Assembly (NCBI GenBank): GCA_036365515.1
Contig: CM070873.1
Coordinates: forward strand, 79,336,029 to 79,400,028
From: Torymus aiolomorphi
Lineage: Eukaryota; Arthropoda; Insecta; Hymenoptera; Torymidae
Direction: 5' to 3'
Length of the DNA stretch: 64,000 nucleotides
Shown: piece by piece, positions 37,247 through 48,915 of the stretch
How positions within the stretch are numbered: position 1 is the first letter of the stretch
Layout: every line of letters starts with the position of its first letter
Made by a program: the position numbers and the translations under genes
The notes under the pieces: model-generated
Databases searched by the model: none
Told to the model about the DNA's origin: nothing
Seen by the model: only the letters and a program-made list of their open reading frames with translations

Positions 37247-39550
37247 TGCTTTATTATTAAATATATAAACGTCGGGGCACGGGCTTTTGTTCGGCGCTCA
37301 CATGCACACGGAGGGGGGAGATTGAGCGCGGCTCGTTATGCCGCGCCACGAGTAGATTAATTAGACCTAATGGACCGTAAGCTCGTATATAGCACTGTAT
37401 GGCGTGGGTATGTAAGGGATTGCGATAACTTTAACGCGCGCGGCGCCCTTTCGTCCGCGTAGGATAGGCTCTCTTCCTTCGGTCCGACGTATACGCGCGC
37501 GCGGAGGTGATAATGTATTTCCTATTGTGCGCTGACAAACGATATACCGGGGATACATTGCGGCGGGGTGCGCTGTTGTTGTTGCTGTTGCGGTTGTAGG
37601 GCCGATTTATCAGATCGCGGAATGCCGCGAGGGGGCGAAAGTCGGCGCGAGGAAAGCGATATTTCAGCATGTAAATAGCTCTGTTATCACTAGCGGTGAA
37701 TCGCCGGGCGGGGGGGGGGGCCATAAATACGTCCATACGGCTTGCTGATCGCGCCCTCTTGGGCTTGGCGAAATTTGGTTTTTCCTCGGCGAATCGCTGC
37801 CTGAGGCGCTAGATATTTGGCTTAGGAAACGCTGCTGCAGTCGATCGTATTTTATCTTCGGAGGATTTGTTTAACTGCCGGGTTGTAAGTTATACTGCAG
37901 ACAATTTTTTAGGAATTTTCATGAGGTATATTATTGTACTCGGAGGATATGTAAATGTTGGGCGTAAATCTTTACAATTTTTAAATGTATTCTACAGTTT
38001 CCCACTAACTATATACACCTTGTACGAAGCACATCGAAAAGAGTGTTTGCCGTAGCGATAAAGATCCATTTTTGTTTAATTAACTGCAAAACAAATTAAT
38101 AGCGTGAGCAATCTTTTGCACTAGTCCACTTAAAGTCTCTATTCCCAGTACAAAGTTTGGCTTGTAATTAGCTTGCACCTAATGATTCCTCTCGGTTTAC
38201 ACACTTCCTTGTGCATAAATCCCAATCTTTATAATCTCCAGGTATTCCTGCGAATGCACACAAAGCTATTCCCCGCGTTCAGTGCCAGCGGCTAATTGAC
38301 CATTTGCCTACACGAATCGTCTAACCCAAATAATTATCATGCACGCCAGCTCATTAGCGCAAAATCTTTATAGGTTCCTATACGCGCGTCTGTAGCACGG
38401 AAAACTCTGCACAATCATTTGGAGGTGTAAACGTGATTCTATCGTAAACGGTTGAAGAACAACGTGAGAGGAAATTTTTGTATCTGTCGCCTGCTTACTT
38501 ATTAATCAATAAAATAATATGTATCAACGTTCACATCGATCATCGAAAGTGTATTTGGAAATAGTATGAATTTTATATGTCATAACTTATCTTGTACAGT
38601 TTGTGAGATACATTATTCATACGAATCAGAGTTTACAGAAATGTGCAAATGGTTAATCAAGCTTGTAGTTCTTCATCATGCGGGAGAAAAAAAAATTGAT
38701 TTACATTCACTTTTTTATAGTGTAACGAAGCATGCGGTTTATGAGATAGAGAACGAGCGATTTGTCTTGTCTCAAGGACATAAAATGTAAGCTTTACAGA
38801 GTGAAAAGCAGTTTCAATTTTCACGTTTCGATTTAATCTGGAGGGCAACGAACTCTCTGGAAAATTACTTGCCGTTTAATTAAATTTTTTTCATACTCGT
38901 AAAGGATATTGTTTATAAAGATTTTGTTTTACTCATAAACGCATATAGTAATGCGTGCAAAAAATCTGCAATATTTAATATGCAAACTAAAATTATGTAA
39001 ATGGAGAAAGTGCAAAAACGAATCGCCTCGCAAAAAATTGTATTACCCGCTAAGCATGTACGCTACTTGGCCTCGGTCAATTTCATACGTGTGCGTTACA
39101 GATGGTTTAAAACGAAATGATCTCCCGCGAAAGGCTGCACCTCATAAATTGTTTTTAATCGACCTTATACGGCAATTAATCTTAATTTACGATCGATCTA
39201 TCGGTGCTCGAAATTGATGTTTGAAGTTTCTTGACTTGCCCGGCTACCGCAATCCTATAGATCCTCTAGTCTTAATTATACTCCGAGATTTCACAAAACT
39301 TGGTTAAAATCGGCTTATATACGAAGGACTACTGCGAATACAGATTTTCGAAATTGAACCCATATCGTGCATTAATTTTATACTTATTCATTTATAATTG
39401 CATAAAATTACAAGTTATGTAACCTTACGCATAATGTTACAACTCACGATTAAACGAATGCAATGGTAATTTCGTATAGTCTCCGCGTTCAACGAACGTA
39501 TCGAATGCCCATATTACCGCTCTACGCTGATCAATCAAGTGATATTGAAC
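36964..39550. other. non-coding stretch
   Basis: A CpG-rich island at about 37010-37870 contains a CT microsatellite and an 11-base G run (37710-37720). The rest is AT-rich. The short open frames do not resemble proteins. Confidence 0.55.
37197..37243. repeat. (CT)n microsatellite
   Basis: About 23 uninterrupted CT dinucleotides within a CpG-rich island. Such tracts recruit GAGA-type factors in insects, but no function can be shown here. Confidence 0.95.
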
Positions 39551-41045
39551 TCCATTAAAACTGAAAAAAACTAGACATTATATATGCGCGCACAATAATC
39601 TCAGCCCTGCTTCGAAAAAAGAAGAAAATAAAAGGTCGAAATTGAAACAGATCCGTCGCGTCACTCTCGGCGCATACGCCACTACCAATTCAATAATATC
39701 GCGCGTATCTCCCCGCGCAGAAATAAAAAAATTACGGACTCGTCCTCTTGCCCAACACGTGTATTACACGCACACGCTTTTCACTTTCTAAGGTCGCCTA
39801 GGTAAAAATCCGGCGATGCCTCGGCTTTTCCATATGACGGCTATGCGCGTGCGCGCGCAACAGAGGCGAGAGTGTCACCGGCCTTGATTCGCGCGAGGCG
39901 ACACCGCACGCAGCAACGCGATGCTTATCCGACTATGGAATTCTCCTCCCTGTCTCCGCGCGGCTGTCAGCTGTTCACCACGACGCGGATTTAAATTTAA
40001 TGGTTTCGTCAATTATGCTAAGTAGATAAGCGCGTGCTGCCTGACTTTTCTCGCGGAGAGATGCTGGCAGCGATGGGATGACGAGGCTTCGCGTGTCTCT
40101 CGAGCACTGGAAAGGATTGTCCTTTCATTGATTGAGTTTGCATTATCTTTGAGAAATATTCTCACCTTTGTTTGGATTATAAAGCGGCGATAAGTGCATT
40201 AGCGTTGTTTACTATTGATTGATGGATCGATAAATATATTGCGCTGTTGAATGAATATTGACGGTTACATTATTTGCGACCCGTTAATGGGTATTATATA
40301 TTTTATTCGAGATTTTTTAATAATACATAAATTAGCAGATATGTACGCCTGATCTATTTTAAACCAATGAAATAAATGAAAGCATAAATCATGGTATTAA
40401 CTTGCATTGATTCAGTTCTGTATAAAATAAATGACGAAATAATTTGAATTATTGAGTAGTTTTGAACATTATAGAGTCAACAAAAATGCGTTTTCAATAA
40501 CGAGATACTATATTTGTGATTACAACATAAGAGATATTTCCATCCGTTTGAAATGACGCTGTTTCTATTTATAATCCACTAACAACCGAGCAATTATCAT
40601 AAAATATATTTAGTCCGAATAGTAATATACATTTTTGAAAAATAACAATAAGCACAAGTCACAATAGCAATCGAGGATTTTTCTTCTAGACCCCATACAC
40701 AACAGTAACAAAGTTCGAAACCAAACAAAACAAACTTCACCGGCATTGCTCGAAAGTAATAGTTTCTACCACTTACAAAACACAATTAATATCTCAATCC
40801 ATCCCACATCCAGCAACCCACCTCATCGCCAATTTCACTTCACTCGGCACGCGCGAAACGCGTCGTTAAAAGTGTTCCCCGTCTGGTACCACCCATATAT
40901 ACACACTCAGACAGACTCGCGTATCCGCAATTTCCCGCTCCTGCAAGAAAGAGAGTCCATTCGACATACACGTGCCTCACCATAACACACTGCCAGTCTC
41001 GCTCCACAATTCCAATGCACGCAATGCGGCAGCGTATGGTGTTGA

Positions 41046-41082
<37 letters not shown>

Positions 41083-44000
41083 CGCGTTTTCCGCTTGCGT
41101 GCCGGCATCTGTTAGCGGCGTGCACATCCGCGATTAGAAATCGAAATATCGCGAGGAAGGAGGCCGCTGGAAAGGCGAAGAAGCCCCAGCGCGAGATAAG
41201 CAGGCGACCTTTGCCATTGTCTCGTGCGAGGTGCGACCTAGAACCCACTTAGATGTTCATCTCTCTGCATCTCCTATGGCTTTTCTCCCTCTCTTTCTCT
41301 CTCCCTCTCTATCGTTCTCTCCTTTTGGCACGAGGCTCTTTGTCTTCGCTGAATTACGGGGTGTCGGGGCATTTTAATGAGCCCGCGCGCATGCGTGGCA
41401 CGAGTCGATATACGCAGGCGCGAAAATCATTATTGCAAACAAACGCACACGTAGCTTTTTTCCGCTCGCGCCCGCCCGCTCAAACGTCATAAATCGCGCC
41501 ACGTGCGTATTATATAGCTTGTAGGCAATGCCGCGCGGTCTCGTTTTTATCGCGCGCGGACTGTTTGTTTAACAATAATTAATCATATGGCCCGATGGAA
41601 TTCCGCGGGGGATACGTATATGCTAATGGCAAAACGCCTTGTAATTGCCGCTAAATGCTTTTATAACGCTTTGTGCCGTTTTTTGCCGCCTATTGTGTCT
41701 GTCTCCGACGCGATGGCGAAATTGTATTTTTGTTTTTGGCTTTTTTTCCTGTTCGTTCAAACTAGTTTAATGCTCGATCTAGACCTTATGCAATGAATCT
41801 GCGTTGACGTAGTAGTATAATTTTTTTGTCACTGGATCGTGTGAACGCTTTCATTAGAGGTTTCAAATGACTTCAACCGAAATTGCTGTTGCAGCTACGA
41901 ATATAATTGGCTCTGAAAATAAAAGTCATCAATGCCGATTTTCGTATATAAATGGTGCTGGTGCAAAAATTTCACTCACTACCGAAAGGGAAACTTGCCA
42001 CAAAAAGTTAAACTTAACGAAGCGCCAGAAAGGAATTCCTTCTCGAGCATATAATTCAAACGGAACACGGTGCCACACTAAACTAGTCTTTTACTGCTTA
42101 CGATTAAATGGCCTCGCAACCTCTTTGAACATTATTTAAAACAAGTAGAGTATATTTATGATAACTAAAATTTCACCAATATACAATTTCAAATGAATAT
42201 TCAAGTTACTGTTGCTCCAACTGTGGGGTTTACTAGATTACAAAAACATTGTTCCTCCACTTTAAATCGACTTGGAAACGGCGCGGAATCTTCTTTGAAA
42301 TTCAGCCCGAGCGATTGCGTGTTTTCTCTTTCATTCACGAGCTGCAGGCTCTAGAAAAGGACGGCGAACGTGGAGAGTTTGCTCGCACGCGCGAATGCGA
42401 AACAACTCCGAAGATGCGTGACGCGGCCCCGCGTATCGCAGCGCGTCTCGAGCGTAACGAGAGCTTCGTTGTTTCGCAAACCGAAAGAGAAAAAGGAAGA
42501 GAGAGAGGGGGGAAAGAAAGACAAGAGGAACGAATGGGCTGCTTTCGCGATTTCGACTCTATCGCCGGTCGATCGTACGTACGCGGTCGAAGGGTCGACG
42601 CGGAATTCAATGCTAGAGATAACAATGATTGATGCCGCTTAGAAAGCGGATTTTCCGCGGGAGTAGCTATCGCGCTGGTGGCATCGCTCTTTCTCTCTCC
42701 CTCGTGCGGAGAGGCTTTTGCATATATACACGGCGCGGAGTGCGCGCGGTCTTATGAATATTTTATCGCCCGCGAAGGCGTTGCGAAGGTTCGCGAATTT
42801 TATTGTCTGTGTGGCGCGCGGAGAGCGCGCGAGTTAGAAAACGAATCGTTATTTTATTCAGCGGCCGTTGTTTCATGTGCTCTTCGAGCGTAGTTTCAAA
42901 ACAATTGTAAAAGCTAAAATGCGCAGTAAAACTAAAAGTAAGTAACATTTGTGCGTGTCATTGTTAAACGTCTTTAGCACCTTAAAAATATTTGAAAACG
43001 TATTAACTATAGTGTAATTGAGATGAATATTCGAAAAGTAAGTTCACACTCTGAATTTCAATTGGCTATTACAAAAAATTTATTGCCAGGTAAATCCTAT
43101 CACTAACGAGTCGGACCATTATAGAGTGGTTTAAATTTACAATGTAATTATGACTATTTGTAGAATGCAATTTGATCGGCAGCCATCGGAGCCGTAAAAA
43201 CGCATACCCATGTACGCTTATCGACATTCGAGAAGCCGAGACGAATGCTCGTTTTCAATGAAAACGACGAAACTCTCGGCGCGCGTCTACGCGTGACGCA
43301 ACGCAAGGTAACACGCGCGCGCGCGCATACGTAATTTACAAAACTACGCAAAAATTTAGTGCTGTTTATCGCGTGTTTACGAACGCTTAATTCAAGAGGC
43401 CAAAGATGATATAACCGCGGCGGCCCCTCTTGCATAAACTTTCGCATCTAAATACGATTCCCGGGCGTGCGCGAGCCTGGATTTATCCAACGTGACGCTC
43501 GTTTATTATACACTTCTCATAGCGAGTAAATCTCGGTTGTAACACGGAAAATCTCTTCATTCGCCGCGCGATAGATACCGAGACGGCCGATTATCGCGTG
43601 CCTCAAAGGTTATATATATAATACACGTCAGAGTAGAAACAACGCTGCGAAACTTTTCCCAGAAACTTCGGCAAACCCGTTCCGCCTGTTCTCCGATAAT
43701 TGTTCGGTACGACTGCGCAGGCGCGTGCGCGCGCTAGTATCGAATGCCCCGCGCAAAAAGCCCACATATCTCTGGCATTATAAATTAAAATTAATAATCC
43801 TTAGAAAGCGACACGTGGAGAAATAAAATAAAAAGCTCGCAGTGTCTGCAAGGGACATAGTCGCTCGCGGAATTGTCCCTCACGCGGTGAAAAATAATTG
43901 ATCTCGACAAGTGGGCGCCCGCGATCGGCGCGGTTTGAAGTCGGAATTCTCGGCGTGTAACGCCCGAGGTGCGGAGAATCGTTGGGTTTATTGTTCGTGG

Positions 44001-44991
44001 GTAAAATGCAAATGGCGATTTGCGTAAGGCATGCTTTTTTTAGAGCGCAACTAAGCAGAGGTTGCTCATAATTAGGTTTACATTCGACGAAAGTTTGTTT
44101 TTAATCGCTGCTTTGTAGTAATTACGTTTTAATTTTATAATATCACGTTACACTGTATAATTTTTTGAAAATTTTTCGTAAACTCGCTGATCTCGTTGCC
44201 GTAATTATTGTAATACGACTGACTATGCTTTTTCAGGATTTCATAACTCATAACATGAAGTGCTCTTTTAGTAAAATAATAAATTAATAGCTACTTTTGC
44301 TGTATACGTTGAATGTCGGGTGTTTATTCAATTTAATTTGTTAATTTCTTATTTAATTTTGGTTTTAGGTCACAGCAATAAAATTAGATAATATAGAAAT
44401 TAAAGTATCAAAACAATTACAATTCCATAGATCGGGTGTAATGGTCCATTTAAAATTATTAACTAATAGTAACTGTAAGAAACCAGAAACTTACGTGGAC
44501 AATTTCTTACCAAAATAACAAACTAATGACTGTGGCATTACTGAATTGATTCGTGGAACGCAGACAAGTTCTGGACTAAATGTAGACACTTACTAATATC
44601 ATGACTTTCAACAATTCTAGGTACATTCGGGAAAAACTGTTAGAAAGCCATTTTATTTTTCAATTTAGTGAAGTGATTTCGAGGTTTATTATTCACTTAA
44701 ATCTAATTATAATTTGAAATTGAGACGATAAAACAAAAAAATCTTACAATTACAAAACTGTTATATAGCATGATTAACTAACATAGACATATTTTACGTA
44801 AATTAAATCCATTCTTTCACAATAACTCATTCACTACTTACTCTTTCCAGGAATTTTAATAAACTTGCAACTTCTAAAATTCAAATTAAACTCTGCACTC
44901 CGTACTATAGTCGCTAATACCCTTTCCGACTCACAAAGTAAAACAAAAAGTGCTTGTACATTTTCCAGGAATAAACCTTCAATAAATCCCG
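39551..44991. other. non-coding stretch with four CpG-rich islands
   Basis: Islands at about 39560-40100, 40800-41800, 42280-42900 and 43150-44040. A (CT)n tract lies at 41049-41078 and a second CT-rich stretch near 41280-41320. Frames over the islands (for example 42249-42632) are Arg/Glu-rich low-complexity. 44100-44990 is AT-rich. No gene recognised. Confidence 0.5.
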
Positions 44992-46254
44992 CACTGAGAG
45001 AAGGATATTGTTCCCATAAACATATATGTTAACTGTAAACATACGTATTTTCAATTTTTGGTGAAGTATGCATACTTTCACGAATAATATACGTATACTT
45101 ATGGCAAGCATACGCCAATGTTCAAGCCAAATATCTGTATGTTAATAGTTAACATATGATCTAATTCTCATGAATATACGTCTTATGATGGGCATAGTAC
45201 CATTTTAAATAGAAAAATATTATTTTCCACGCTTGACAAAAATCACTCCCCAATCATGAGCTTAAAAATGATTTTTATTTAGTCTGTATTGTAAAAACTA
45301 AAACGATTATACATATTTTTATATTCTTAACATAAAATAAATATTTTTCCAAGGAAGGTTAGGGACAAAAACGGTTTTGTAAATAAATACTTAAAACAGT
45401 AATCATTTATTTGAAAAATATTTTATTTAATGCAAATCCCTCCTACTTATTATTAATTTTCCAGTGGCCGTTCTGTGAACCTTCATAGGTCTTACAAATT
45501 TATTAGGATTAAATTTATATAAATTATCACACGTTTTTTTATGGGGGAGAATAATCTCGTAACCTTGGAAGTGCTCATTAAAACCTAACGTGAGACATTT
45601 TTTATACAAAAAAAATATATTACATACGCTGTTTTTAATCACGTTTTTAAACAACTCTTTGAAGTCATCGGGACTGTCAATCAGTTCCTGTAGCGTGTCT
45701 ATGTCTGTTATATTATTTTCTGGATAAAGAAAAGGAATTTAAAATATCAATTTTGAGGTTAGGAAGGTCAAAAGGGATTTCTCAAACACACAGCATGATA
45801 TACTCAATAATATTACAAATTTATTATAAAACATTTAAATACTTACGTTGCAAAACGTCTAAAAACTCTCCAAGTTTCCATAAGTTGAACAAATCTTCCA
45901 TAGCTTTGAGAAAAAACGGACGCTCTTCACACACGCGGCTTCCCGGCTTCCTTGCAACGGCGGTGTCGGTGTATCGGTATACTCGGTATACGCGCGAAAC
46001 AACACAGTCGCGCACGTCTCACGGTGCCCTCTACATTCAATATTACGCCTATTCCTTATAAACGTCATATGTTGACTATTAACATATCAGTATTTCTAGA
46101 AAATTTGTCCCATAGTACAAACAAAAGTTTGTATTATAGTTACAAATGCGTATTTATTTCGTGCGAAATGCTTATACGATGTAAACAAACATATTAGCCA
46201 CTATTGACACTATTATATACACATATTTGTGATAATAATATTCTTCTCTCAGTG
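44992..46254. mobile_element. CACTGAGA-family element B carrying a small gene
   Basis: The termini CACTGAGAGAAGGATATTG (left) and, inverted, CACTGAGAGAAGAATATT (right) match those of element A. Subterminal GTTAACAT and TATGTTAA words in both orientations are shared with A. At 1263 bp it is more than twice as long as A, and its interior contains an intron-bearing minus-strand gene (45427-45901). TA duplication is absent here (flanks CCG and CGA). No transposase signature is recognised. Confidence 0.7.
45427..45901 (-). CDS. 115-aa two-exon protein of unknown function inside element B
   Basis: Exon 1 (45847-45901) starts MEDLFNLWKLGEFLDVLQ. The donor CAAC|GTAAGT and acceptor TTTATCCAG bound a 127-bp intron (45720-45846). 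Exon 2 (45427-45719) continues in frame QNNITDIDTLQELIDS and ends in RRDLH, with AATAAA overlapping the stop region. Clean splice sites and frame continuity make it a credible gene. The first 65 or so residues (LxxWxLGEFLDVLxxNxI, then a Leu/Asp-rich helix and a charged helix) resemble a SAM-like helical domain, but this is a weak visual match. The C-terminal half is basic and aromatic with no recognised fold. It could be a captured host gene fragment, or the remnant of a transposon accessory protein. Confidence 0.55.
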
Positions 46255-48189
46255 CGAACCATTTCTCCTTCGAGAAAGTTAAATGCAAATGCAGGAGAAA
46301 AAAAATCCAAATCCAAAAAAAAAAATATAATCCGACATTGAAATCGAAACTCCCTTACCTGCTCACCACATACCTCCGTATGCAGTAGCGCGCGCTTATA
46401 ACACATTGCGCAACGCGCGTACCTATACAATCTACTTACTTGCACACGAAAGCTCATTCAATATTACGCGGCGTCGGTCGCGGGATGAATCTGATTACGT
46501 GGCGCGCGGCTCGTCCCGCTGCGGGCGTCCACGACTTTGCATAATGTTATTCCGAGTGAGAGAGAGAAAAGACTGTATCTAGACGGTTCCGTTAACCTTC
46601 GACTACTGCTGCTACTGCTTTTTACCGCGGGATGCAAGATTTCTTTACGGTGGGTAATTCCGGACGACAAAGTCGAATTTATGTAGAAGGGATATATTAT
46701 ATTGAAAACGGCTTTTATGATTGACTCTTTTTTGCGCTGCCGGCTGTTATGTCTTACATGTGCGGAATTTTACGTCAAAAGCGGGCGGTAAACATGCAGG
46801 GAGGAAGTGATTAGCATACAGGCACGGTGCGCTTAGTCGGGGATTTTTTTGATAGTGCGTGCTATTATTATCCGATGTCAGGAAAATAATTTTTTGGTTT
46901 TTGGTGCCGAAAAGTTCCGAGTAACGGGATCCGGTTGTTTGTCTAAGAATGCATAGATTTGAGGAAAGAATGCAGTGTTCTCTTACCATAATGCATTATT
47001 AATAATGTGCTATAAGTATATAGTATATATAACTTGACAACACGTGGGAAAAATACTATAATACCAGTGTAATTCCAAACCGTGTAAGACATAGTAATGA
47101 TTTTGACTATTATTATATTTTACCACGCACGCCTCTAACGGAGCCTCTATACTTTGTTTCAATTAATCACTATTCAGCAAACCATCGCAATATAATAATT
47201 ACAACCTATATGCATGAAATAACGCACGCCGCATAACCATGAAGCGCGAGACACAGCTATTATGCGCGCTAAATCTGGGCAAAAATATCAACCCTCCCAT
47301 AAATCCCGCTAAACTTATCGGCCCAAACTCCCCGCCGCGTGGACAAAAAGTGGCGCGCGCGCAATCGCAGAAGTGTATTAACATCCGAGGGCCTCCTCGC
47401 GCACAATGTAATTGGGCAAAAAGGCGCGGGCGGCGCGCGGCAAGCTGTGTATAAATCACGCCTGGCGTCGAGTTGCGCGAACACAAAATTCCCGGGGCGC
47501 GTTTTTGTCGCGCCGGGCGCAAGAGGGAGAGAGAAGGGGAGATACAATGTCCTTATCCGCAGCTTAAAATGCACTCGTTTAACCGATAAAGGATTTTTTC
47601 GCCGCAGCGCCGGTTTTTGCGCCGAAAAATTGGGAAACGCCGGGCTCGATTTCTCGGTGCGGTACAGCGTTATAATATATTGTTTCGGTGAAGCTCGTGT
47701 GTGGACTGCAATTAGGTTGTAACCATGATTATCAATTTCAAGTTTTTAAGAGTATTTCATATATCAAGATATAAATCATTGAAGTTTTTACGATTCGGGG
47801 AAATATTATGACGTCAATATATGTAAATAGTATAAAATATACCGTACAGCATAATGATAATATTATAGATTTATGATCTCCCTGACTATTTGTTTTCGTA
47901 AACAAGAACATCAAATTTTAATTAAAGTATAGGTGTATCAATTAAATGCTTGTTTAACAACTTCTCTTAAGATTTTTGAGAAATTTCAAGGCCAATTGGG
48001 CTGCTTCATGCATAAAATTTACCTCGTTATTCGGTTGAATTTCTTTTGTATAAAGACAAAGAACAAGTTCCGCTACTACGTGAAAATATATAAGATTATT
48101 TATTATCTAGATGAAAAATTGCATTAAATAAATGTTAAATTATGTAGGAAAACAAATTTTATTAAAAATTCTTGCATTTGTATATAAGC
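46255..48189. other. non-coding stretch with CpG-rich islands
   Basis: Islands at about 46350-46960 and 47120-47720, each C-rich to the left and G-rich to the right. The overlapping 100-127-codon frames at 47199-47722 on both strands are composition-driven. 47720-48189 is AT-rich. No gene recognised. Confidence 0.5.
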
Positions 48190-48915
48190 CAAAAGAATTT
48201 TTAATGAACTCTTTAAGACTACTTTATGAACGCTTTTTCCATGAAAGTAATCACAAAGAATTCTTATTAGACCACTTTGTCTGATCTCAAATGTCCCATC
48301 GGTGCTGATTCTTTAAGTATTAACAGAGAATTTTTTATGGAAATATTTTTTGCCAAATTAATAACCCCAAATTTTTGTTAATAGTTAAAAGAGTTCTTAA
48401 AGAATTCTTAAAGAATTCATAAAGACTCCACAAAGCATTCACAAAGAATCCCTTACGTTGATATAGAAGATTTTTTAATACACAAAATTTTTATTAATAT
48501 TATAAATTTATAATTTATCGATTTTTCTATAGAAATAAGTAGATAAGGTTAACAATAAAGTAATAAAATGCAATTTTAACGATGATAAAAATCCTACCGG
48601 TATGGGGATTTGAACCTGGGTCTTCGGGTTGACAAGCGAAGTCTTAACCGTTTGCGCCATCGACGAACACTTACGTGTTATAATTCGAATCGTCTACATA
48701 TGTTATGATGTACTAATACTAATAATCTTTTAGAATACTTGGTGATTACTTTATGATTACTTTGTGATTACTTTCTATTGATATTATTTTGTTTTATTAA
48801 AAATATTTTTGAAAATATTTTATACAACGTAATCTATAAGAATACTTTGTAAATACTTAGAAAATCATCCTCAAGCGGACATTCAGTACTACTTAAAAAA
48901 TTCTTTTACCCCGGA
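48190..48915. mobile_element. inverted-repeat element enclosing a tRNA-derived sequence
   Basis: A perfect 16-bp inverted repeat GAAAGTAATCACAAAG (48243-48258) and its complement (48760-48775) lie about 500 bp apart. Outer matches AAAAGAATTTTTAA-like near 48190 and 48915 suggest the element ends. The arms are rich in reiterated AAAGAATTCTT and GATTACTTT words. A tRNA-like unit sits in the middle on the minus strand. Boundaries are approximate and no target duplication is seen. Confidence 0.5.
48595..48668 (-). repeat. tRNA-derived sequence (tRNA-Asp-like)
   Basis: On the minus strand, an A-box TGGCGCAAACGG (48648-48659) and a B-box GGTTCAAATCC (48606-48616) are correctly spaced. The anticodon-region TTGTCAA aligns base for base with tRNA-Asp(GTC) up to the T arm. 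The anticodon and T stems contain several mismatches, so it is not a working tRNA gene. It is probably the head of a tRNA-derived SINE or a captured tRNA relic. Confidence 0.6.

Noticed and set aside
48595..48668. Functional tRNA-Asp gene
   Set aside because: A and B boxes are good, but the anticodon and T stems contain several mismatches and no acceptor stem pairs.
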